The notes below the pieces were generated by a model. It had not been told where the DNA came from. It did no database searches and saw only the letters and a program-made list of their open reading frames with translations. A DNA stretch of 44,848 nucleotides. Origin: Wenjunlia vitaminophila DSM 41686 (lineage in GTDB: Bacteria; Actinomycetota; Actinomycetes; Streptomycetales; Streptomycetaceae). Shown here piece after piece: positions 38,323 through 44,848 of this stretch (position 1 is its first letter; each line of letters starts with the position of its first letter). A program made the translations under genes and the position numbers. The stretch spans positions 142 through 44,989 of the forward strand of contig NZ_KB904682.1 of NCBI RefSeq assembly GCF_000380165.1, written 5' to 3'.

Positions 38323-40113
38323 GTGGCATGGCGGATCGAGGACTACGCGCTGGTCGGGGACCTGCACACGGCTGCCCTGGTCAGCAGGGACGGCTCCATC
38401 GACTGGCTGTGCCTGCCCCGGTTCGACTCCGGCGCGTGCTTCGCCGCCCTCCTCGGCGACGAGGAGAACGGTCACTGGCGGATCGCCCCCTGCGGGGAGC
38501 ACGGCTGCACCCGGCGGGCGTACCGGGGGGACACCCTGGTCCTGGAGACGTTCTGGAACACCAGCACCGGCTCGGTGAAGGTCATCGACTTCATGCCGCA
38601 CCGGGACGAGCTGCCCGACCTGGTCCGCATCGTCGAGGGCCTGCGGGGCGAGGTCCGGATGGAGAGCGAGGTGCGGCTGCGCTTCGACTACGGGCGGATC
38701 ATGCCGTGGGTGCGCCGCAGCGGTCACTCCTGGACCGCCATCGCCGGCCCCGACTCCGTCCGGCTCGGCACCGACCCGCGTTCCCACACGCACAGCGCGG
38801 GCTTCCGCACCCGTTCTGAGTTCACCGTGCGGGCCGGTGAACGGGTGCCGTTCACCCTGATCTGGCACCCCTCCCACGAACCGGGCCCTCCTCCGGAGGA
38901 CCCGGAGACGGCGCTGGCGTCCACGATCCGGGTGTGGGACGAGTGGGCGGCGGGGTGCGCCTACCGGGGCCCGTGGCGGGAGGCCGTGGTGCGGTCCCTG
39001 ATCACGCTGAAGGCACTGACGTACCGGCCCACCGGCGGTGTGGTGGCGGCGGCCACCACCTCGTTGCCCGAGGTCATCGGCGGCCAACGCAACTGGGACT
39101 ACCGGTACTGCTGGCTCCGGGACGCCACGCTGACCCTGGCCGCCCTGGTCCGCAACGGCTACCTGGAGGAGGCGGGTGCCTGGCGCGAGTGGCTGCTGCG
39201 GGCGGTCGCCGGCGACCCGGCGGACCTGCGGATCATGTACGGGCTCGCCGGCGAGCGCCGCCTGCCCGAGATGACCCTGGACTGGCTGCCGGGCTACGCC
39301 GGGTCGTTCCCGGTCCGGATCGGCAACGCCGCTGCCGAGCAGCTCCAGCTCGACGTCTACGGACAGGTCGTGGACACGCTGTTCCTGGCCCGGCAGGCCG
39401 GGCTCGGCGCCGAGGTGGACGTCTGGCGCCTCCAGCGCGCCCTGCTCGACCACCTGGAGTCCAACTGGCGCCAGCCGGACGAGGGGCTGTGGGAGGTCCG
39501 GTGCGAGCGCCGGCACTTCGTGCACTCCAAGGTGATGGCCTGGGTGGCGATGGACCGCGCGGTGCGTACCGTCGAGGCGGGGGACTACCCGGGGCCGGTG
39601 AAGCGGTGGCGGGCGCTGCGGGACGAGATCCACCGCGAGGTGTGCACGCGCGGCTACGACACCGAACGGGGCACCTTCACCCGTTCCTACGGCTCCCGCG
39701 AGCTGGACGCGGCCACCCTGGTCATCCCCCGGGTGGGGTTCCTCCCCCCGGACGATCCGCGGGTGGTCGGGACGGTGACCACGATCGCCCGCGAGCTGGA
39801 GCACGGCGGGTTGGTCCGGAGGTACGCCGATCCGGTGGACATCGCGGTGGACGGGGTACCGGGGACCGAGGGGGCCTTCATCGCCTGCTCGTTCTGGCTC
39901 GCCAACGCCCTGCACACCATCGGCGAACACACCGCGGGCCGAGACCTGTTCGAACGGGTGCTCGACCTGCGCAACGACGTGGGCCTGCTCGCCGAGGAGT
40001 GGGATCCGGTCACGGGACAACAGGTCGGCAACTTCCCCCAGGCCTACAGCCACATCGACCTGATCAACACCGCCTGCGTACTCTCCGGCCACGAAGTCAC
40101 GCCCGCGCAGTAG
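38323..40113 (+). CDS. Glycoside hydrolase family 15 protein (trehalase/glucoamylase-like)
   Basis: 596 residues as called. The N-terminal beta-sandwich begins IEDYALVGDLHTAALVSRDGSIDWLCLPRFDSGACFAALLG, followed by an (alpha/alpha)6 barrel. Catalytic-region motifs are RNWDYRYCWLRDA, LPEMTLDWLPGYAGSFPVRIGNAA (general-acid region) and LLAEEWDPVTGQQVGNFPQAYSHIDLIN near 555-582 (general base). Actinobacterial members include trehalases of this type; the substrate is otherwise uncertain. There is no signal peptide, so it is cytoplasmic. I prefer GTG at 38323 because family similarity starts there; GTG at 38287 would add 12 residues. The SDR gene follows after 10 bases. Confidence 0.9.
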   Translation: MAWRIEDYALVGDLHTAALVSRDGSIDWLCLPRFDSGACFAALLGDEENGHWRIAPCGEHGCTRRAYRGDTLVLETFWNTSTGSVKVIDFMPHRDELPDLVRIVEGLRGEVRMESEVRLRFDYGRIMPWVRRSGHSWTAIAGPDSVRLGTDPRSHTHSAGFRTRSEFTVRAGERVPFTLIWHPSHEPGPPPEDPETALASTIRVWDEWAAGCAYRGPWREAVVRSLITLKALTYRPTGGVVAAATTSLPEVIGGQRNWDYRYCWLRDATLTLAALVRNGYLEEAGAWREWLLRAVAGDPADLRIMYGLAGERRLPEMTLDWLPGYAGSFPVRIGNAAAEQLQLDVYGQVVDTLFLARQAGLGAEVDVWRLQRALLDHLESNWRQPDEGLWEVRCERRHFVHSKVMAWVAMDRAVRTVEAGDYPGPVKRWRALRDEIHREVCTRGYDTERGTFTRSYGSRELDAATLVIPRVGFLPPDDPRVVGTVTTIARELEHGGLVRRYADPVDIAVDGVPGTEGAFIACSFWLANALHTIGEHTAGRDLFERVLDLRNDVGLLAEEWDPVTGQQVGNFPQAYSHIDLINTACVLSGHEVTPAQ

Positions 40114-40116
40114 CCT
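40111..40116 (+). promoter_or_regulatory. -10 element of a leaderless SDR transcript
   Basis: TAGCCT overlaps the GH15 stop codon and ends 7 bases before the SDR ATG, the spacing expected for transcription beginning at the start codon. Confidence 0.45.
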
Positions 40117-40123
40117 GAGCCCC

Positions 40124-40885
40124 ATGGATCTCGGACTGTACGGGCGGACCTACCTCATCACCGGTGCCACCCGTGGACTCGGACTCGCCACCGCGCGCAC
40201 CCTCCTCGACGAGGGTGCCCAGGTCGTGATCACCGGGCGCAAGGACTCCTCGGTGGCCGAAGCGGTCGCCGCGCTCGACGTCCCTGAACGGGTGTTCGGC
40301 ATCACCGCCGACAACGCGGACCGCGGCGCGGCCGAGCGCCTGGTCACCGCCACGAAGGACCGTTTCGGCTCCTTCGACGGCATCCTGATCAGCGTCGGGG
40401 GTCCCCCCGCCGGGCCGGCCACGGCGGTCGAGGACGACCAGTGGCGGGAGGCGTTCGAGGAGGTCTTCCTCGGCGCGGTGCGGATGGCGCGCACCGCAGC
40501 CGCGGCCCTGGAGGCGGGAGGAGTGATCGGCTTCGTGCTCTCCGCATCGGTCCACCAGCCGATCCCCGGCCTCGCCATCTCCAACGGGCTGCGCCCGGGC
40601 CTCGCCGGGGTCGCCAAGACCCTCGCCGACGAGCTCGGCCCGCGTGGCATCCGCGTGGTGGGCCTGCTCCCGGCCCGGATCGACACCGACCGGGTACGGG
40701 AACTCGACGAGCTCAGCGGCGACGCCGAGGCGGCCAGGGCCAGGTTCAGCGCGCTGATCCCGCTGGGCCGCTACGGAACCCCGGAGGAGTTCGGCCGGAC
40801 CGCGGCCTTCCTCCTGTCGCCGGCGGCGTCCTACCTGACCGGGATCATGGTCCCGGTGGACGGCGGTGCGGCTCGCGGCTGGTGA
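40124..40885 (+). CDS. SDR family protein with non-canonical active site
   Basis: 253 residues with a Rossmann fold of the classical SDR type: TGATRGLG (13-20), ITGRK, TADNAD, and the C-terminal SPAASYLTGIMVPVDGG. The active site is unusual. Aligning GLAGVAKTLADELG with the FabG segment GLVGFARSLARELG places S153 and R157 where the catalytic Tyr and Lys should be (SNGLR instead of YxxxK), and the NAG motif is replaced by SVGGPP. The substitutions sit in an otherwise well-kept stretch, so this looks like a distinct subfamily rather than a decaying gene. The reaction is unknown. It is convergent with AmaP, 7 bases apart. Confidence 0.9.
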   Translation: MDLGLYGRTYLITGATRGLGLATARTLLDEGAQVVITGRKDSSVAEAVAALDVPERVFGITADNADRGAAERLVTATKDRFGSFDGILISVGGPPAGPATAVEDDQWREAFEEVFLGAVRMARTAAAALEAGGVIGFVLSASVHQPIPGLAISNGLRPGLAGVAKTLADELGPRGIRVVGLLPARIDTDRVRELDELSGDAEAARARFSALIPLGRYGTPEEFGRTAAFLLSPAASYLTGIMVPVDGGAARGW

Positions 40886-40892
40886 CCGGCCG

Positions 40893-41519
40893 TCACTCCA
40901 CCCGGGTGGCCGGGTGGCGGTCGCCGCGCAGCCTGACGTCCGTGGGCAGCACGGGCAGCCCGACGGAGGCCCGGGCGTCGGCGATCTGCTCGTGGTGCAG
41001 GCGTTCCACGATCGACGCGGGCCTGGCGTGCGGGGCCAGGGTGAGGATCATCCTGGCCCCGGGGACGCCCCGGCGGGTGTGCAGCGTCACCGTCGCCCCG
41101 TCCACCCCGTCCATCCGGCGGGTCTCCACCTCCAGGGCGTCCTCCAGCGCCCGGCCCCGCAGCCAGGCGGAGCCGGCGTCCTCCCGGTCGGGGTCCCCGA
41201 AGTGACCGAGCAGGACCCGGCCGAGCCGACGGCCGTGGAGCTGCGCCAGCAGCCACCACAGGCTCAGCAGCACCAGCAGCCCCAGGGCGGTGAAGACCAC
41301 GGGCCACCACCAGCCCTCGTCCCGGTAGCGGGTGCGGTCGGCCTCGCTCAGCACCGGCTGGTCCGGCCGGTCCAGCGGCCACCACGACGGCAGGGTGAAG
41401 TTCCAGTGCCGCTCCAGGTCCAGGCCGCTCACCAGCACCAGCAGCCCTCCGGCGAGCAGCACCAGACCGGCCAGGGCCAACAACACCCGGTTGACCAGGG
41501 TGCGTGCGGACCAGCTCAT
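40893..41519 (-). CDS. AmaP-like Asp23 membrane anchor protein
   Basis: 208 residues. There are two membrane segments, about 10-32 (VNRVLLALAGLVLLAGGLLVLVSG) and about 70-92 (WWWPVVFTALGLLVLLSLWWLLAQL), then a cytoplasmic domain (GSAWLRGRALEDALEVETRRMDGVDGATVTLHTRRG...). This resembles the C-terminal half of AmaP, which tethers Asp23 to the membrane in Staphylococcus. It is the last gene of the six-gene Asp23 operon; its ATG shares ATGA with the stop of the DUF6286 gene. Confidence 0.85.
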   Translation of the reverse strand: MSWSARTLVNRVLLALAGLVLLAGGLLVLVSGLDLERHWNFTLPSWWPLDRPDQPVLSEADRTRYRDEGWWWPVVFTALGLLVLLSLWWLLAQLHGRRLGRVLLGHFGDPDREDAGSAWLRGRALEDALEVETRRMDGVDGATVTLHTRRGVPGARMILTLAPHARPASIVERLHHEQIADARASVGLPVLPTDVRLRGDRHPATRVE

Positions 41520-42121
41520 CCGCCGTTCACCTCCCGCAGGACCACGGTCAGTCGAGGCGGCCGGGTCAGGCCGAGCCCGGTCACCTCACCCGGGAGCAGT
41601 GCCTCCAGTTCCCGGCGCACCTCCGCGGGATCACGGAAGTGGACATCGACGCGGACCTTGATCCGCCGTCGGCCGGTCTTCACTCGGACCCCACGCACCC
41701 CGGACACCCGCAGCACGTCGTCCCGCAGCACCAGCGCGACCGCCTTGCGGTCGAGGCCGGCCCGCATGGCGGGGGCGGGGGTGTTCATCGGCAGGACCGC
41801 CCGCAGTCCCGGGCTGAGCGCCAGCCACAACAGCCACAGGCCGAGCACGGCCGCGACCGCCGCGCCGAGCAGCACCCACGGGTCGTCGAGGTGACGGGAC
41901 GCCAGTTGGTCGGCGAGTTCGCGCCGCCACCGCCCGGCCCTGCGGTGGGCGCCGTGGACCGCGACGGTGTCGTAGAGCAGTGCGCCGGACGCCACCAGCA
42001 CCACCGCGGCGACCACGGCCGACGGAATCCGCCGCGAGGACCAGAACCGGTGCGGGCCGCGCACCGGGGCCGGCTCGGGGCGCTCAGCCTCTGCGGCCGG
42101 CACGACCTGGGTCTGCGTCAC
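41516..42121 (-). CDS. DUF6286-type membrane protein of the Asp23 cluster
   Basis: 201 residues: a polar N-terminus, two helices (about 33-52, IPSAVVAAVVLVASGALLYD, and about 82-106, WVLLGAAVAAVLGLWLLWLAL), and a C-terminal alpha/beta domain (AVALVLRDDVLRVSGVRGVRVKTGRRRIKVRVDVHFRDPAEV) like that of AmaP and Asp23 proteins. It starts at GTG 42121, overlapping the Asp23 stop (GTGA), and ends overlapping amaP. Probable second membrane anchor for Asp23-type proteins. Confidence 0.82.
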   Translation of the reverse strand: MTQTQVVPAAEAERPEPAPVRGPHRFWSSRRIPSAVVAAVVLVASGALLYDTVAVHGAHRRAGRWRRELADQLASRHLDDPWVLLGAAVAAVLGLWLLWLALSPGLRAVLPMNTPAPAMRAGLDRKAVALVLRDDVLRVSGVRGVRVKTGRRRIKVRVDVHFRDPAEVRRELEALLPGEVTGLGLTRPPRLTVVLREVNGG

Positions 42122-42510
42122 TGCGCCCTCCCCTGCGACTCGTCGAGCCCCGCCCTCGGATGCAGTCGCTCCACCTGGACCGTCACCTCGGGCACCGCCA
42201 TGCCGGTGAGCACCCGGACCCGCTCGACCACTTCGCCGCGCAGCGCGGCGCAGACCGCGGCGACGTCGCAGGGGTAGGCGAGTTCCACGGCGAGGCGGAT
42301 CCGGGCGCTGCCCGCGCGGACGGCGACCGAGGCGTGCGGTGCCCGGCCGGTGTGCGGCCGGCCCTGTTGCGCGGTGGTGTCCAACGCCTCCCTGGCGGCC
42401 TGGCCGGCGACCTTGGCCACCACCCGGTCGGCGATCCTGAGGGCTCCGCGATCCGCGGCGGGCACGCGTTCCAGGACCTGGCCGCCGGTGGCGGAGGGCG
42501 GCACCGTCAC
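42118..42510 (-). CDS. Asp23/Gls24 family protein, short copy
   Basis: 130 residues. An Asp23-like core runs from about 22: ALRIADRVVAKVAGQAAREAL, ASVAVRAGSARIRLAVELAYPCDVAAVCAALRGEVVERVRVLTGMAVPEVTVQVERL. This matches the alpha/beta pattern of the family (start helix IADRVVAKVA, then alternating strands, RVRVLTGM helix and VTVQVE). GTG at 42510 shares GTGA with the stop of the upstream 60-residue gene. Second Asp23 paralogue of the operon. Confidence 0.85.
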   Translation of the reverse strand: MTVPPSATGGQVLERVPAADRGALRIADRVVAKVAGQAAREALDTTAQQGRPHTGRAPHASVAVRAGSARIRLAVELAYPCDVAAVCAALRGEVVERVRVLTGMAVPEVTVQVERLHPRAGLDESQGRAQ

Positions 42511-42689
42511 CGCCGCCGGTTGCGGGGACGGAAGAAGTCGCCCGGCTCGAGGTCGCCGTCGAGGAAGCGACCAGCGATGAAGCCGACGGCGCCGAGCGCC
42601 GCCACCAGCAGGAAGGCCCCGAAGCCGCCGAAGTACCCGGCGAATCCCAGGGCCATGCCGACCACCAGGCCGATGACGGCCATGCTCAT
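42507..42689 (-). CDS. Small membrane protein (DUF2273-like) of the Asp23 cluster
   Basis: 60 residues with two hydrophobic segments: MSMAVIGLVVGMALGFAGYF and GAFLLVAALGAVGFIAGRF, followed by DGDLEPGDFFRPRNRRR. Small proteins of this form accompany Asp23 genes in Gram-positives. It ends overlapping the short Asp23 gene by 4 bases. Confidence 0.85.
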   Translation of the reverse strand: MSMAVIGLVVGMALGFAGYFGGFGAFLLVAALGAVGFIAGRFLDGDLEPGDFFRPRNRRR

Positions 42690-42748
42690 GGTGCCTCCTT
42701 GTGTTCAGCGGCGTTGCGGTCCATGGTCCCGCGGGTCGCCGTGGCCAG

Positions 42749-43096
42749 TCACCGCACCCTGGTCCGACGTCTGCGGCGCAGCGCCGCGGCCAGGGCCCTG
42801 CCGCAGCGCACCGGCCAGGAACCACGGCGGTAGGCGGTCACCCGGGGTTCGCCGGGTACCGGCCCCCTGCCACGGGGACCCGCCCGGGAGCCGGTGGCGT
42901 GGTCCTCCCCGGCCGGGCTCGGGCCGGGGACCCGGGCCGGCTCGGCGAGCACCGCCCGCCAGTGGCGCAGCCCGGCCACGAACAGCTCCGGGTCGCCGCC
43001 GCGGTCGGGGTGACAGTCGCGCACGAACGCCCGGTACTCCTGGCGCCTGCGGGCTCGTTCCGCCGTGCCGTCGGGGCCGGGCGCCCTGCCCGTCAC
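42749..43096 (-). CDS. Small HPD-motif (mini J-domain-like) protein in the Asp23 operon
   Basis: 115 residues. Residues 15-50 read ARRRQEYRAFVRDCHPDRGG then DPELFVAGLRHWRAVL, which looks like helix II, the HPD tripeptide (29-31) and helix III of a DnaJ-type domain, with no clear helix I. HPDxGGD also occurs in Tim14/Pam18 and viral T-antigen J-domains. The rest is Pro/Gly/Arg-rich with a very basic C-terminus (RRRRRTRVR). It starts at GTG 43096, 33 bases after the large Asp23 gene, and precedes the small membrane gene by 59 bases. HPD alone is short, so a chance match cannot be excluded. Confidence 0.72.
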   Translation of the reverse strand: MTGRAPGPDGTAERARRRQEYRAFVRDCHPDRGGDPELFVAGLRHWRAVLAEPARVPGPSPAGEDHATGSRAGPRGRGPVPGEPRVTAYRRGSWPVRCGRALAAALRRRRRTRVR

Positions 43097-43129
43097 GCCG
43101 TCACCTTCCTCCTGGCCGTGCCCGGTTCG

Positions 43130-43624
43130 CTACTGGATCCGGGGCTCGGGCTCCTCTTCCTCCTCGTCGGGGAGCTTGACGTCGCCGACGGCGATGTTGA
43201 CCTCCACGACCTCAAGACCGGTCATCCGTTCGACCGCGCTGATCACATTCTCCCGCACGGCACGTGCCACATCAGCGATGGCCACTCCGTAGTCCACCAC
43301 GATGTCCAGGTCGAGGGCGGTCTGCACCTCTCCCACCTCGGCCTTGACGCCCCGGGTGACGCTGGGCTTGCCGCCGGGCACCCGATCCCGGACTGCGCCG
43401 AACGTCCGTGCGAAACCGGTGCCCATGGCATGCACACCGACCACGTCGCGGGCCGCCATTCCGGCGATCTTCTCCACCACTCCGTCGGAGATCGTCGTCT
43501 TCCCCCGTGCCGCGGGCGCCGCCAGGGTGCGCCTGGCGGTGCTCACCGCCTTGCCCTCGCCGGCGCCCTCCCTGGCCTCGGCCGTGGGGTTCTCGTTGCC
43601 GCCTCGATACCCGATGTCCGTCAT
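43130..43624 (-). CDS. Asp23/Gls24 family envelope stress response protein
   Basis: 164 residues. A variable 50-residue N-terminus precedes the Asp23 domain: GKTTISDGVVEKIAGMAARDVVGVHAMGTGFARTFGAVRDRVPGG, then VKAEVGEVQTALDLDIVVDYGVAIADVARAVRENVISAVERMTGLEVVEVNIAVGDVKLPDEEEEEPEPRIQ. These are the standard family motifs. Asp23 in Staphylococcus is an abundant membrane-associated protein linked to cell-envelope homeostasis. ATG at 43624; the upstream open frame is not family-like. First gene of the operon, divergent from the gene at 43819. Confidence 0.93.
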   Translation of the reverse strand: MTDIGYRGGNENPTAEAREGAGEGKAVSTARRTLAAPAARGKTTISDGVVEKIAGMAARDVVGVHAMGTGFARTFGAVRDRVPGGKPSVTRGVKAEVGEVQTALDLDIVVDYGVAIADVARAVRENVISAVERMTGLEVVEVNIAVGDVKLPDEEEEEPEPRIQ

Positions 43625-43818
43625 GAGCCCAGTTCCTTTCCCAGCGCTTGCGTCAACCCTATGGTCGTCTGCCCACAACCGCCCGGGTTATTGGGCAGGA
43701 CGACGACGGCCGTTCGAGTGGACCGGACACCGGGCGGACCGGGCAGGATGGGCACCATGCGACCGTGCCACCAGCCACCGGAACCCCAGACCCGTCGACG
43801 CCGTGGGAGGGAGCGCCC

Positions 43819-44688
43819 GTGAGCGAGCAGCCCGGACCGAAGCCCAACGGGGCGACCGGAGGCCTGACCGCGGCGGTGCGGTACCAGGTGGGACTGGGCC
43901 AATTCCTTCCCCTGGGCGAGGCCGGGGACGACGCCTGGATCGCCGAGGCTGCGGCGGCCTCCCTACTGCGCGCGGCGGGGGAGGCGGTGGACGGCGTGTG
44001 GGTCACGCGGATGCGGGTGCGCCCGGACGACGGCGGCGGGCCGCCACCCTCGGCGGCGCCCGTCCCCGCGGGCGCGGCGCCCCGGGTCCCGCTCCGGGTG
44101 TGCGTCGATCTGGAGGTGGCGCTGGACGCCCTGCACCGGAGTTCCCTGCCCGACCTCACCGACCAGGTGCGGCTGGCGCTGCTCCGGGGCGCGGACACCT
44201 GGGTGGGCCTGCGGGTCTCCGCGGTGGACCTGTCGGTGGTGAACCTGCGGGACCGCCCCTCCCCCGGGGACCCGCACGGCGCCCCGGGGACGCCGGACGG
44301 CGACGGGCCCGCGGACGGCGACACTGCGGGAGCGGCCCTGGTCGGACGGGGAGACGAGGGACCGGGGCCGGGGCCCGAGGGGCGCGCCGCCCGTGCGGCG
44401 CTCGCGGTGCCGGGCGTCGCCGGCCTGGACGCCGGGCTCGGCGGTCTGCTCCCGGGCCGGGTACCCGGTGTCCGGATCGAGGACGACGGGGTACTGGTGC
44501 ACCTCCGGGTCGCCCCGGGGCACCGCCCGCTCGACGTGGCCCGGGCGGTCCGTGGCCCGGTCGCCGCGGCGGTGCCGGACGGGGACGCCCACCCGGGTCG
44601 GGTGCCGGTCACCGTGGTGGTCACCGGGGTCCGCGAGCCCGACACGGGGGCGGGCGGCTCGGGGACGGGCGGAACCAGCACCGGATAG
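43819..44688 (+). CDS. Asp23-cluster-associated protein with two similar modules
   Basis: 289 residues, soluble. Residues about 14-140 (AAVRYQVGLGQFLPLGEAGDDAWIAEAAAASLLRAAGEAVDGVWVTRMRV...LRVCVDLEVALD...LTDQVRLALLRGADTWVGLRVSAVDLSVVNL) and about 190-275 (ALAVPGVAGLDAGLGGL...GVRIEDDGVLVHLRVAPGHRPLDVARAVRGPVAAAVPDG...VPVTVVVTGV) both show the helix-strand pattern of Asp23-type domains, joined by a Pro/Gly/Asp linker. I recall similar streptomycete genes beside Asp23 clusters under the misleading name 'nucleopolyhedrovirus P10 family'. GTG at 43819 has GGGAGG 8 bases upstream. Confidence 0.8.
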   Translation: MSEQPGPKPNGATGGLTAAVRYQVGLGQFLPLGEAGDDAWIAEAAAASLLRAAGEAVDGVWVTRMRVRPDDGGGPPPSAAPVPAGAAPRVPLRVCVDLEVALDALHRSSLPDLTDQVRLALLRGADTWVGLRVSAVDLSVVNLRDRPSPGDPHGAPGTPDGDGPADGDTAGAALVGRGDEGPGPGPEGRAARAALAVPGVAGLDAGLGGLLPGRVPGVRIEDDGVLVHLRVAPGHRPLDVARAVRGPVAAAVPDGDAHPGRVPVTVVVTGVREPDTGAGGSGTGGTSTG

Positions 44689-44691
44689 GGC

Positions 44692-44848
44692 CTGTCTGAT
44701 AAGTAGCGCCGTCCGCCCGGAGGGCGGGGGTCGCGGCGTCTGGTGCGTGCGATCGCAAGGCGGAGGGTCGTCCTCGTACTGGGCGTACATGGACGATCCC
44801 GACAACGCAGCGAGCGTGCGTGCCAGGCGTCACGACCCAGGCGGGATT
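44692..44848. repeat. Putative palindromic repeat or element end at the right edge
   Basis: After a short CCGCCC/GGGCGG hairpin (44713-44727), the sequence contains a long imperfect palindrome at about 44765-44800 (GGGTCGTCC...GGACGATCCC around a GTAC-rich loop), bounded by GCGATCGCAAGG and CGACAACGCAGCGAGCG. It begins with GGGCCTGTCTGATAAG. The layout looks like a dispersed non-coding repeat or the end of a mobile element, cut by the window edge. I cannot confirm copy number. Confidence 0.4.

Noticed and set aside
1-44848. tRNA genes, CRISPR arrays, prophage or integrative-element genes
   Set aside because: No cloverleaf with a CCA-end context, no regularly spaced repeats, and no integrase, transposase or phage structural genes were seen. 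The gene content is uniformly chromosomal.

Overview
This is a very GC-rich (about 70% or more) stretch of chromosome from an actinobacterium. The rRNA leader, the strong third-position GC bias, SerB with an N-terminal ACT region, a TldD/PmbA pair, a DUF3099 protein and an Asp23/AmaP cluster all point that way. Overall gene character looks most like Streptosporangiales (Nocardiopsis-type), but that is an impression from protein sequence and not a search result. Nearly all the window is ordinary housekeeping chromosome. There is no prophage, CRISPR array, plasmid backbone or intact insertion sequence; a possible dispersed repeat begins at the right edge.

Layout. 1-504: promoters and leader of an rRNA operon that runs leftward off the window, preceded by the tyrS terminator. 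505-5161: tyrS and a 3-methyladenine DNA glycosylase (minus), then Spo0M, a PEBP protein and an HNH endonuclease (plus). 5252-11078 (minus): a membrane-anchored PQQ-type beta-propeller, pterin dehydratase with a TauE/SafE permease, an NfeD-SPFH pair and an ABC ATPase. 11198-17556: a conserved hypothetical protein, a GAF-histidine kinase/LuxR-type regulator pair, a secreted transglycosylase-like protein behind two matched palindromes, and a double-FHA ABC exporter resembling Rv1747. 17793-22115: serB, sixA-like phosphatase, small membrane protein, and a divergent MFS permease/GntR regulator pair sharing an operator. 22184-23675: fabG-fabI. 23916-28194: TldD/PmbA pair, DUF3099 protein, small Cys-containing protein. 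28230-31695: moaA, then a DUF485-acetate symporter operon with a CRP-like site upstream. 32292-40885: secreted subtilase, a coupled sterol-desaturase-like/YhhN pair, exonuclease-BRCT, SURF1, GH15 and a non-canonical SDR. 40893-44688: a six-gene, largely overlapping Asp23/AmaP envelope-stress operon containing a mini J-domain-like protein, and a divergent double-module Asp23-associated gene.

How the parts work together. Several tight operons show 4-base stop/start overlaps: DUF485-symporter, desaturase-YhhN and the Asp23 cluster; the kinase and regulator overlap by 8 bases. Convergent genes are separated by long, nearly perfect GC hairpins that mostly lack U-tracts. Several genes have a TAnnnT -10 element 6-7 bases before the start codon, which suggests leaderless transcripts. 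The most interesting candidates for new biology are the Asp23 operon with its HPD-containing protein, the twin palindromes upstream of the transglycosylase, the SDR without the Tyr/Lys active site, and the possible ether-lipid gene pair.
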